A stretch of DNA of 64,000 nucleotides from contig CP103037.1 of NCBI GenBank assembly GCA_024752435.1, positions 1,116,001 to 1,180,000 on the forward strand. The letters run 5' to 3'. The stretch is from Allantophomopsis cytisporea. Its lineage: Eukaryota > Ascomycota > Leotiomycetes > Phacidiales > Phacidiaceae. The notes beneath the pieces are model-generated. The model searched no databases, was not told the origin of the DNA, and saw nothing but the letters and a program-made list of their open reading frames with translations. This document shows, piece after piece, positions 44,629 to 55,263 of the stretch; position 1 is the stretch's first letter, and each line of letters opens with the position of its first letter. The position numbers were made by a program, and so were the translations under genes.

Positions 44629-46578
44629 TATGTTTATAGTGCCCTAAAAAAATCCCAAGAATACCTCTGAGAAGAATCCGAACAATGCACAGAGAGAGGT
44701 GTGAAAAGGAGCGAAAGAAGACGAGTAGCCAGATCTTTATTTACCTTTAGAAAGTCCTGGAATCCACTTGCTGATCCTCAAATCGCGGGCGCCGTCTCAC
44801 ACCGCCTCGGCAGAATCAGCGAATAAGGCAAGAGGCGGGCCTTCATTGCGGATCCGCTACACTTGATGTCGTTCCTATCTCCCAAATTCGCAACTGCAAC
44901 CGCTTTGGGATTTTTTTGCGAAGTTACCCATGTACGTACTCCGTACCTTGGAGTTCACCGCATACGCAATCGATCTTCTGTGTGTTGTTATCAATACTAC
45001 ATAACTACATGAGAAAAGTTCTGTATATAATCAGGACAAAAGCCACTAAGCAAATCGAAATGTACTTTATAAAGTTGTGTGAAGGATGTTTCTTATGCGG
45101 ATGCTATAGGCTTGCTGTTAACCGCTTTTTACTTGTGCCAATTACCAGTTATGTACAAACGCTATAGGTACGCTATCGAACATATAAGATGCACGGCCTT
45201 TTATCTATCGGGAAGTCGATGTTATCAAGCCAGAGGTGAAGATCTAACGGGATCTCTATAAATTTGATACTCTAGTAGTTGGTACTAAGTTCTCTCCGAT
45301 ATATAGAGACTAGAAAGTTTACCATTCGCCTTATGTAAATCCGCGTTTCGAAAGCTGAAAATGGCGATTAGGATGTTAAGCTCTTAAAGAAAGCTGCAAA
45401 GCTTATGCACAGGTTCACAGAAGAGCAAGTAAAGTTTAAAATGTATGAGATTGAGAATTCTTAAGAACTTGTTCATCTGGCAAGTATTGGAACTGTATGT
45501 ACTTTAGACATCATTTCTCTACTTACCATCAGACCTGTTCTCTTCGGGGATGGCTAGCCTCAAGGGCTTTACTGTTGTTAAGAAAGCTACAAGGCCACTT
45601 GGAATGCCATGCAACTGCGCTGTTAGCACTAACCATAAAGAATTCCAGTTCTGCTACAGAACTTCATCTGTACATCACTAATATAGAAGACACCTGTTCT
45701 TCCCCCCACAAGTACATTGTTTAGATACCTCATGCCTTCGTAATAGCTTCCTTCGATCATTCGCTTATCTTGTTAATAGGAAATGGGAAGCCAATGTCAT
45801 TTCCTAAGTCAAAGAGACCAACAAAAAGGACATTAACGCTTAGCACGGTGACTACAGTATCAACTCCTTACAGAGCCGCTTTTGTTTCAAGTTGAACGTA
45901 TGTGAGAAGGGCATCGTTGGCTTGGACGAGGCAATCTCCCAGACTGAGATAGTATGTAACAATATACCATCCAGCAAAAGTTTTAAGCTTGTGGGGAATT
46001 TCTGGAGCAAGACATTCTTCAAAAGATGTTAGTAAGCTCTTAGTAAAAAGTACAAATAGTGATGCCTGCTCCATAAGTGTGACACGAGAGTATGTGAGAA
46101 TGTTATCGGAGCGGTCCTATATGCACGGAAACGACTTAAATATAAAATACTCAGAGCATTTAGCTGAAACTACGCAAAGGCGCGGTAAAGTAGTTCAAAA
46201 GGCAAAGGGCTGGTAGTCTATGGCTTTCTACCATTCAAGTGGCATGCTCATAACATCAATTGAGTGTATTAAAGTGAAGCTATTCAAGTTTGAAGTCCAG
46301 GTGTTCTCATCGGTGATCGTTCTTCTCATGGAAGAGGAAACCTTTTGCATCCCACCCACACGCCGTATTAACCCCAGTTTCAGTTATCCTAGCGGTGATC
46401 CAGCACGCGCCACACCCAACATGCATGCGCTAGATCTGCCTTATCTTAAGCGACCCTCGAACCATCTCAACTCGTATCGAGTCCAAAAAACAGTTGAAGA
46501 CCATGACCTCACAGCCGCAACACAATACAACCACATTGACTCACAACCTCACTCTATACACGACATTCACCACCCACG
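44629..46578. other. Long divergent intergenic region, possible decayed retroelement
   Basis: About 1.95 kb between divergent genes. From about 44900 to 46200 the sequence is AT-rich and looks like degenerate coding DNA: short open pieces in several frames broken by many stops. The piece at 45079-45130 reads MKDVSYADAIG, which recalls Ty1/copia reverse-transcriptase text. The rest is unassigned. Confidence 0.45.
45079..45261 (+). pseudogene. Possible Ty1/copia-like reverse-transcriptase remnant
   Basis: A short open frame begins MKDVSYADAIGLLL. Copia polyproteins commonly carry a similar block (of the form M-x-D-V-P-Y-x-x-A-I-G-S) near the end of the reverse transcriptase. The following residues do not match well and there is no other recognisable domain, so this is a weak relic call. 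Chance similarity cannot be excluded. Confidence 0.25.
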
Positions 46579-47861
46579 ATGTCGACCCCCAATTCTACCT
46601 CCAACCCTCCTTCAAGAACTGCTACTCCAAACCCTCGCTTTACGTCCTCCGCCAAAACCGCTGAAGATCTACTGGCGAATCAAACCGTTGGTCTAGTCGC
46701 TCTCTCCGACTTCCGCAAACGACGTGCCGAAGCTATTGAGCTGAAAGATCGCGCAGCGCACGATGCAGCGAGCGGAAACAAAAGCAATGAGGCCGAGAGC
46801 GAACGGCAAGTGATTTCCCTGCTATGCGATGGACGAGGCCTCCCCCACTCAGCTTGACAGTGTAAGCGTAGAATGAAGGCAGAGATGGCTAATTGTTCAG
46901 TACAGCAGCGGTACCTCGACACCAGCAAAGAAGCGTAAGAAGAAGACTGGCGGGCCGAAGCTGAGTTTCGGGGATGACGACGAGGATGCCGATACTGATG
47001 TCTCGATAAAATCGGCGAAGACGAAACCCATATCCCATTCTGCATCTACGCCTGCAGACAGTGACGCGGAACCTACCTTCAAAAAGAAAATTGGAATCAA
47101 TGCTAATATTTCAGTTGCGCCAAAAGCACTCACCAAGTCTGCGCTGGCACGCGAGGCAGCGGCGCGGGAGACGCTGAGGAAGGAGTTCCTGGAGCTTCAA
47201 GAGCGCGTAAAGGAGAGTGTGGTGGAGATTCCATTTGTGTTTTATGATGGGACGAACATACCTGGTGGAAGATGTAGGGTCAAGAAGGGGGACTATGTGT
47301 GGTTGTTCTTAGATCGCAGTCGAAAGGTGGGTGCAGAGCTTGGGGTGGGGGAGAAGGGAGAGGGAAGAGCGCGGAAGGAGTGGGCAAGGATTGGGGTAGA
47401 TGATTTGATGATGGTGCGCGGTGGAGTCATCATACCTCATGTAAGTTACAATATTCTTTGGTTATGTGGGATCGTGTTGGAGACAAACGAAGCTGATATT
47501 CTACAAGCATTATGATTTCTATTATTTTATCATTAACCGTACTCTCGGGCCCAACAACACCCGCCTCTTCGACTACTCATCACAACCTCCAACAACCTCG
47601 ACCGCAGCATCTCCCGCGCCTATCGACCTCGCGAATTACAACCCATTAGCACGACCTGCTACGAAATCCAAAACGCCAGAGCCTGTCAATGTAGAGGGCA
47701 GGGACGACGATCCGACCTTCACGAAAGTTGTCGACAGACGGTGGTATGAGAAAAATAAGCACATTTTCCCCGCAAGTGTGTGGCAGGACTTCGATCCCGA
47801 AAAGGATTATCAGAAGGAAATAAAACGGGATGCTGGCGGGAACGCTTTCTTTTTCTCATAG
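46579..47861 (+). CDS. XAP5/FAM50 family nuclear protein
   Basis: Exons 46579-46809, 46901-47440 and 47508-47861 give 374 aa. The family (human FAM50A, plant XCT) consists of nuclear proteins linked to spliceosome and transcription control. The N-terminus has the family's coiled segment (VALSDFRKRRAEAIELKDRA) with Ser/Thr-rich flanks. A basic/acidic linker (KKRKKKTGGPKLSFGDDDED) follows. The XAP5 core is LRKEFLELQERVKESVVEIP, FVFYDGTNIPGGRCRVKKGD, YVWLFLDRSRKV, DDLMMVRGGVIIPHHYDFYY and FIINRTLGPNNTRLFDYSSQ. It closes with VVDRRWYEKNKHIFPASVWQ and DFDPEKDYQKEIKRD. Both introns are phase 0. A stop-laden frame between exons 1 and 2 is the first intron. Confidence 0.92.
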
Positions 47862-48342
47862 CTGTGGTGGGTAGCGCTCTGCATATCATGATACCCTTGT
47901 GTTTGTTAGCCCGCAGGCATCAAGCAAGATCGAAAGTCGAAAATAAATATCCTGCCTCCATACCTGTGGCCATGTTCATCCCAACCATTTCTCAGTCTTC
48001 AATGTTCTTCTCCAGCATTCATATCGATCATCGTCCCGCCCCTAGCAAATCTTCTAAGCGCATTCGGATTAAGGACCCAAACTATGAGCTTTAAAAGACA
48101 CCTCATTCCACACTACTACGCTTCTACAACGCCCAATATCAAAAGGTAGTAGTGGCAAACAAATGTCGAGCTATCACCGCTGCCGCCCGCGCAGCCTGCA
48201 AGCCACGATCTGGCTGAATACATCATATAACACCTGAAGGCACAAGGATGGCGAGGCCATTTGCATTTTGGGTAAGGCGTCCTCTGTTGATATATAGAGC
48301 GTTGCTTTGCCATTTCTTTTTCATTTCTTTGAGCCATGATGA
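47862..48342. other. Convergent intergenic region
   Basis: About 480 bases between convergent genes. No gene or repeat recognised. Confidence 0.6.
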
Positions 48343-49389
48343 TCAACTCCAGCAAACAACAGATCGTCCATGACCAGTTCCCTTTAGAACGACTCTCTGA
48401 CCATCAATTATCAATTCGACTTCCTGTCCATCTTCGGCACCTCCATCTGGCCAGTCCCTCCAGATCTCTACGACCCTCCATATTCTCTGTCTAATTGCTA
48501 ACGCCGCGACCCTCTTGGCCTGTTGTAAATCTGCGACTTCCATCACAACCACTTTCGCTCCAATTGCGATTTTAAGTATCTTAGGATAAAAAATGTCCGC
48601 CGGATCAACACCTCCAAGATTTCCAGTAGCAGGTGGGACCAATGCCAACTTAGGCTCCCAATTGCGCACCGATCGAGCAGTATCTTTGTCAAAACCTAGA
48701 GACGATATATAAGGAGGATTGCTTATAACTACATCCCAAACACCTGTGCCACACAAATTCCCAAGGACATCGCCGTATTCGAAAGTTACCTGCGATTCTG
48801 CTCTAGAAGGAAGGGTGCCCTTTTTTATATTATGTGCTCGATTCTCTTCTGACAGTGAAAGCGCTTTTTCTGAGATATCAATACCTCTCACCTCTATATC
48901 TGGAAAATACTTAGACATGAGAGAGTAAATGTATAGGGAGATACATCCTGTCCCTGTACACAGATCTAGAACTCTAGATTTTGATCCAACACTTTTTTTG
49001 AAATCCTTGTTTTGAAGCAGCTGAGCAAGGTGAGTTGTATAAGCTTCTGTCTCAGGCCTGCAAAAACAATCAGCTTTTCCACCACTTCAGATTTTGATAT
49101 TGTATCAGTACCTAGGAATTAGAACTCCCTTGCGACAAAGTATTTCTAGCTCCCCGAAAGGCTGTGTTCCAAGGATATATTGCAATGGGACTCCTTTGCC
49201 CCTCGCAACGCACATGTCAAATATTCTCCTGTGGCTTCCTTTCCTGGATTGTTTTCCCTTCAGTGCTTCACGAATCCATCTCAATTCGTTTTTGGCACTC
49301 TGTATAGTCCGACATTCTCTCAGCAGTAGAAGAAGAAATGGGGAGATCCTACGAGCTTGTAGCAGCAAACAGGGCGAGAGTCGTGGCAT
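48343..49389 (-). CDS. mtq1: Mtq1-type release-factor glutamine methyltransferase
   Basis: Exons 49112-49389 and 48343-49057 give 330 aa. HemK/PrmC-type enzymes methylate the glutamine of the GGQ motif in peptide-release factors; the yeast mitochondrial enzyme is Mtq1. The N-terminus is basic with Ser/Leu (MPRLSPCLLLQARRISPFLL), consistent with a mitochondrial presequence. The PrmC helical domain follows (YILGTQPFGELEILCRKGVL with IPRPETEAY). The SAM-binding motif is VLDLCTGTGCISL and the acidic strand IEVRGIDISEKALSLS. The catalytic NPPY occurs as VVISNPPYISSLG. The intron splits the Arg of IPRPETE. The frame continues upstream only from a TTG codon, so the first ATG (49389) was taken. The C-terminus ends GRSVVCWS. 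Confidence 0.9.
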
Positions 49390-49999
49390 ACCCCACAAGA
49401 TCTCGAGCTGGCCACTACGGCGCCTCTAAATTTCGAATTTAATTGCTCTTACAGCGGAGGAAGAACAGAGTAATTTGATGTCATGAGGCTTTGTGCTCTT
49501 GCAGTAAAGTCAGTGGCGTCCAGTGAGTGTTGGTTTTATAGCTTTGTGCTCGCTCTTGCGGCGTAATAGAGTGGAGTAGACCCAGAAATCTGTGGTACGG
49601 ATACGGACTGCATCCTTTTGAACAGAGCCTGGGCTTTGGTGGAGGGTCACGTGCTGGGGCGGCAATATCACCGCTCTCGCATAAGATATCCATGCGCTGC
49701 GCCAAATCAATGGCGGCCTGCTGAGACAATTGTACAATTGGATGACAGTAACGGCGCAGTTCGTTATAACTTTTAAATGAGTGGGGTTTGCTTCCCAGCC
49801 ACAATGTATGGCTTGCAACATTGGCACCTTCACTGAATGACCCAGCCACTTCTCAAGATGGCTGATTGATAAGTTAATCGTTATCTAATCTTATAAAAGA
49901 CAACTGCCTTTCCTGTGGCTCCCTTGTTTGAAGGTTGAGTCTTATCGTAATTTTGTTTGTTTTTTGTTTCCAGCTACGAGGGTTTTATCGCTGTTTCAC
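49390..49999. other. Divergent intergenic region
   Basis: About 610 bases between divergent genes. Minus-strand frames at 49481-49849 overlap the promoter area and show no family resemblance. Confidence 0.6.
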
Positions 50000-51761
50000 A
50001 TGCCTCAAAAACCCGACATCGAAAAGCCCCAAGGGCAGAAAATTGAGCGAGAAATCAACTTTGCTACAGTTGACGAATACAACGAGGCTCGCACGCAGCT
50101 TATTCACAATGAGCGTGCCTTGGGTTGGGATGCTAACGCGGTAGCTAGCGCAAGCAATCTTGAACAACGAGCGGCGAGAATCTTTCAGAAGATTAAGGAG
50201 CGCGATCAAACAAACGTGTACGAGAAATCGGCAGATGAAAATGGGATCAAGAGGGTGCCCGGCGGACATTATCTGGGGAATGTCGACCTCATCAACCAGA
50301 CGGAGCTCTTGAAAATTGCGCAGCAGATGCCCAAGGGCGCTCATTTGCATTGCCACTACAACGCTTGCCTCCCACCGAGCTTTCTTGTAGAACACGCTCG
50401 GAACATCGATGCCATGCATATTCGGAGCACATTGCCATTGATATCCGCAGAACGCTATGATAGTGCCGAGATCTCATTCATGGTCTTGACGGCCGAGAAG
50501 GCTGCGGAGCCTAAGGATGCTATTCATGATCTTTTCAATCCAGGATATCCCGGAACTCCTCAACAGCCAGGACCTTGGATGAAATACTCCAAGTTCCTAG
50601 AGAAATTCGATGGAGGCATAGAAGCTGCAGAGCAATATCTAGTCGACAAGATGATTTTCAGGGAAGACCACGTGCACGACATCCATCAGACTGGCGACGG
50701 GTACGTCTCGTTCCCTCTTTATCGCGCGTAAAGCTTACTTCGTTAGGATTTGGGAAGCCTTTGGAGCGACGACTCGGATGATGAAGGGGCTTTTTGCCTA
50801 TGAATCCGCCCTGATCGACTATACGGAAGCTGTCATACAGAGTTTCATTGATGATAAAATTCAATATGTCGAACTACGACCAACACCCCCTGCAAATGTT
50901 TTGTGGAAGGACGATGCCAGTGCGGAAATCGATAACGTAGGCTTTATGCAAATCATCCGGGACACAGTCTCCAGGAAAATTGCGAAGCTGAAGCCGGGGG
51001 AGGTTTTCCATGGAGTCAAGATTATCTACTGCTGTCCACGCCCCTTCAGCAAGGAGCGTGTTGCGGAGGCTCTTGAAGAATGTATCAAGCTGAAAAAGCA
51101 ATTCCCAGACTTGATCTGCGGTAAGCTAGTCCTATCACCCAGCAAATTCAAGACCGTACTAACATCGCCAGGCTTCGATCTCGTAGGCCCTGAAGACCGC
51201 GGCCATGAGCTGCACTATTTCGTGCCAGAACTTCTAGCGTTTCAGCGGTCCTGCGCATCGCAAAACCTCTCAATTCCTTTTCTTTTTCATGCAGGCGAAA
51301 CGTTGGATTGTGGTGGGGTAGTTGATGGTAATCTATACGATGCAGTACTGTTAGGTGCAAGACGTATCGGTCATGGGTTTTCGTTAGCCCACCATCCACT
51401 GCTAATGGAGGAGATCAAGAGACGCGATATCGCGCTTGAGATCTGCCCGATTTCCAATGAGGTCCTTCATCTTACGCCAACCATAGCTGGTCACTCCTTA
51501 CCTGTTATCCTTGCTAATAACGTACCCTGCGCGCTCAACTCTGACAATGGCGCTTTTTATAGAAGTAGCTTGAGCCATGACTTCTATCAGGTTGCCGTGG
51601 TTAATAAAAGCATGGGGCTCTTAGGGTGGAAGACATTGGTGAGATGGAGCTTAGAATATAGTTGTCTTTCAGAGAAGGAGAAAGAAGTGGCAATGAGATT
51701 GTGGGAGACCCAGTGGGAGAAGTTTGTCAAGTGGATTATAGAGACATATGAGGAGGGGTAG
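50000..51761 (+). CDS. Adenosine deaminase-like protein (ADGF/CECR1 type)
   Basis: Exons 50000-50700, 50747-51120 and 51172-51761 give 554 aa. Members deaminate adenosine or related nucleosides with a Zn ion. Metal ligands are visible: HLHCHY (His115, His117), FHAGETLDCGG (His and catalytic Glu) and RIGHGFSLAHH. The last ligand region reads LNSDNGAF: the first Asp is kept, but the second Asp of the usual SDD/TDD is Asn. The N-terminal helical segment (FATVDEYNEARTQLIHNERA) fits the ADGF-specific extension. No signal peptide is present, unlike secreted animal ADGFs, so a cytosolic enzyme is likely. The second intron is 51 nt, in frame and stop-free, but carries a perfect TACTAAC branch site. 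The upstream ATG at 49928 is also in frame. Confidence 0.9.
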
Positions 51762-52449
51762 TTGACTTTTTTATCCTAGATGGTCAATTGATGTTAAATT
51801 ACAAATATATAGATATAGTCTGTGGAGATAATGAAATACGAATACAATTCTCTAACTTAAGAGTTTGCTTCGATATTATGCTGGCATTAGGGTGCACGTC
51901 AGGATGCAACATTGTAGACCACACAGAGCACTAGTAGGTAATCCTAGAAAATACTGTTTAGCAGTATCCGCCTGACGTTTAAGGCGTCGACTGTAACCCT
52001 GGAGCATTAATCCTGGAAAATACTGTTTAGCAGTATCCGCCTGACGTTTAAGGCGTCGACTGTAACCCTGAGCATTAATCCTGGAAAATACTGTTTAGCA
52101 GTATCCGCCTGACGTTTAAGGCGTCGACTGTAACCCTGAGCATTAATCCTGGAAAATACTGTTTAGCAGTATCCGCCCAACATTTAAGGCGTCAACTATA
52201 ACCTTGAACAATAGGTAGGTATGTATATATGTAGGTACTGAAAACCGCTGAAAATACCCTCGGTTTAAAACATTGAGTACTTAGGTGGCACGTTATCACT
52301 CTTATCTTAGCGGTGCTTTCAGCGACAATTTCAGCCTTATCCATTTGCGAGTGCCTGCTTGCATAAATCCGAGGATCTGCAATTCATCATTGCGCCCTCT
52401 CACTTCTCTTCAACAAATAACCACAGCCTTTCAATATTCCTACGCAATC
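51762..52449. other. Intergenic region holding a tandem array
   Basis: About 690 bases between two plus-strand genes. It carries the four-copy 68-bp repeat (51939-52211) and then about 240 bases of cyclophilin promoter and leader. Confidence 0.75.
51939..52211. repeat. Four-copy 68-69 bp tandem minisatellite with two hairpins per unit
   Basis: Units begin TAATCCT at 51939, 52008, 52076 and 52144, a period of 68-69 bases. Units 1-3 are near identical. Each unit contains ATACTG-TTTAG-CAGTAT (6-bp stem, 5-base loop) and GACG-TTTAAGG-CGTC, the latter also pairing as CGCCT/AGGCG. Unit 4 differs from units 2-3 at about seven sites, nearly all G to A or C to T. The array lies between the adenosine deaminase stop and the cyclophilin start. 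Confidence 0.9.
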
Positions 52450-54302
52450 ATGGGTAAAGGCAAGTAACCAAATCTAGTTTATCACTTAAGATACTTGCGC
52501 TGACTTCATTTTCCTAGGCACTGATAAACTCTACGTAAGTAGTTCACGACTGTAAGGGCGCATTTCTTATTTACACTGCTGAAACCAAACAATAGATTAC
52601 CCACTCCGAATGGGCCTCTTCTGATGCATATTCAGCCTCTGCTGGTTCGGGAGTCTCGCAGAAGGCGCCGAACGGGGCCAACTTCAAGCGATTACCTTTC
52701 AACTTTTGCGCAGCGTCCCTACAACCCTTCAAGCACCCAGTGTGCACATCAGCCGGTACCATATTCGATGTCGAAGTCATTAGCTCATGGCTCGCAAAAC
52801 ACGGAACGAATCCTATCGATGGGAAGCCTCTGAAGGCTTCTGAGCTCATCAAGCTCAACTTTGCACGAAATGGAGATACTGATGCGAAAGATGGTGGAAT
52901 TGGAGACGGACAGGGAGAGATGATTGATCCAGTGACATTCAAGGTTTTTACGGACAATACACATATCGTCGCAATTAGACATGGCTCCGAAGCAAATGTG
53001 TTCGCCTGGGAGACTGTCGAGCGACTCAATATCAAGGCGAAGATGTGGAAGGACTTGGTCGACGATCGGGACTTTGGCCGTGCCGATATCATCACTTTAC
53101 AGGATCCCCAAAACGTTGAAAGTCGGGACTTGTCAAAATTTAAGTTTTTGAAGGACGGGGAAAGCGTGTTGACGAAAGAGCAAGAGGAAGAGAAGAAGAA
53201 AGGAAGCGTGAACATTGATGCTTTGGGGCGCGTGGGAGATAAGGTCTTGAGAGCGAAGGAGGCTGTGGAGAAGGCAAGAAGGGAGCGCGAGATGGGTGGA
53301 GATGTGAACCGTGCTAAGGGAACAATGGTTAAAACTGGAAATGGCGCTGCAAGGCCTAGTATGATCCAGGACAAGAAGTTGGCTTTCAACGCGGCGCAAT
53401 ACACAAATGGGAAAGCAGCAGCAAGTTTTACAAGTACGGGACTGACTCCCGAAACCAGTGGGGAGAGAGCATTGTTGACGGACGAGGAGTATATGCTCAA
53501 ACCGAAGCGAGTCAAGATCAAGGGATATGCGAGAATAGAAACGAATAAGGGTGCGCTTACTGTCGAACTGCAAACGGAGACAGCGCCTAGAGCAGTGTGG
53601 AATTTCGTGCAATTGGCAAAGAAAGGTTACTACAGGGGCGTGCTGTTCCATCGAAATATTCGCAACTTCATGATTCAGGGTGGAGACCCCACAGGGACGG
53701 GCAAGGGCGGAACAAGTATTTGGGGGAAGAATTTCAACGATGAATTCGACGGTCCTCTGACGCATGATGCCAGAGGAGTAATGAGTATGGCAAATAAGGG
53801 CAAGAACACGAATTCTAGTCAATTCTTTATCACATACAAGCCAGCTAAGCATCTCGATCGAAAGCATACCATTTTCGGCAAGGTTGTTGGAGGCATGGAT
53901 GTTCTTTCGAAGCTGGAGAACTCTGCTGTGGATGGGTCAGATAGGCCAATCAATGATCTCGTTATGGAAGAAGTGGTTGTCTTTGTCGATCCTTTTGAAG
54001 AGTTTCAGAAACAGAAGAAAGAGAAGGATGAAGCCGAGGAAGCTAAGCAGGAGATACAGAGGCAAGGTGGCACAGAAGATGATAAGACGACCTGGACCGG
54101 GAAGAGAATTAGGAATGATGGGACCGTTGAGCGCGAAGACAAAAGCGGGAGTGTTGGAAAATACTTGAAAGCTGCAGCAGCGAAGGCAGCAAATAATGCC
54201 GTTGAGGATGAGATTGTGGGCGACTGGCAGGATGACGTGGTCGAGGAACCCGTCAAGAAGAAGATCAAGTCTAGTGGATTTGGAAACTTTGATGCATGGT
54301 GA
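52450..54302 (+). CDS. U-box cyclophilin (PPIL2/Cyp8 type)
   Basis: Exons 52450-52459, 52518-52534 and 52596-54302 give 577 aa starting MGKGTDKLYITHSEWASSDA, the family's conserved start. Exon 1 is 10 nt and exon 2 is 17 nt. The first intron uses a GC donor (AAAG|GCAAGT), the only choice that yields MGKGTDKLY. The U-box (about 37-110) holds NFCAASLQPFKHPVCTSAGT and FDVEVISSWLAKHGTNPIDG. The cyclophilin domain (about 300-455) holds LFHRNIRNFMIQGGDPTGTG and FFITYKPAKHLDRKHTIFGK. The human W121 position is His here, suggesting weak cyclosporin binding. The family acts as an E3-like, spliceosome-associated peptidyl-prolyl isomerase in the nucleus. A Lys/Glu-rich C-terminal tail ends GFGNFDAW. Confidence 0.95.
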
Positions 54303-55263
54303 GGTGCCATATGCATTATATACCTAGCATAGCGATTTTGGGTTGAGGCGTTTTGATATTGGAGGCAAGGGACAAAAGTAATGTGGTAAAGGGTGCTCAA
54401 TTGAAGAAATGCATTGTCATAGCAATTTGAAGTAGAGATATCACACGAGAAATGCATCGTCATAAATATATGTCTTCCGTGACGTGGACAGGAATAGCGA
54501 GGTGCCTACGGTAGAGAACAAGTGATTGTGAACTGATACAAAAGAACCTGTCTATATATTAATGTTTTATGTACATTGGCCTTTCAATTCACTTCATCGT
54601 AAGGCTTCTGCATTAAAGCCTACATACATACATATCAATCTTGATACTCCACCGGGGTTTGCACTATCCTTGCTGCATGAGTCGCTTCCTGGTATCAAAG
54701 TTGGAACTATTTTCAAGGGGGATTCGATGTTCCAAAGACCTATCCGGAAGTGAGCTGTTGAATGAATAATACGGCCATTGAAACGATCATGGATATCATT
54801 CTTTTCCATGATTTTATATCATCGTTTTGAACGTTGAGAACCTTTCTGTGGTGAGGGTGTCAATGCATGACGTGTGATTGGCCAAGGTAGATAAGACACC
54901 AAATGCCGATTACACGATTGCGCGATCATGCGCCAATGCTTATCGAAAATTATCTATTTCCGCGCATGTGCACGCTGCTACCGGGGTTTGAATATTTTTC
55001 TTTTTGTTTTCCTAGGAGCGTGAAAGGTGCTTGACAACATTTCCAATTATTCTATCTTTTTGAAACAACTATCTATAATCGTATTCGGCTTTTTTTATAC
55101 TGGACATTTCAAAGGGAGAGCACATCAGCGAAAGTTTGAGCTTAGGGAATATTTACGATACTACATACGAACTACCTACCTACCCTGCGAAGTCGCCCCG
55201 CTTCATTGTCAATTGAGTGCGAATATTCGCCGACATTGAGCAAGTCAGCTCAACGAACCAAAT
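54303..55263. other. Intergenic region, nothing recognised
   Basis: About 960 bases between two plus-strand genes. The last 200 bases, T-rich with CTACC repeats, likely form the leader of the methyltransferase gene. Confidence 0.6.

Noticed and set aside
51939..52211. CRISPR array
   Set aside because: The units are contiguous 68-bp tandem copies with no unique spacers, in a eukaryotic genome.
52571..53867. Two long minus-strand frames (316 and 244 codons)
   Set aside because: Both are antisense to the U-box cyclophilin exon and lack any protein-like pattern.
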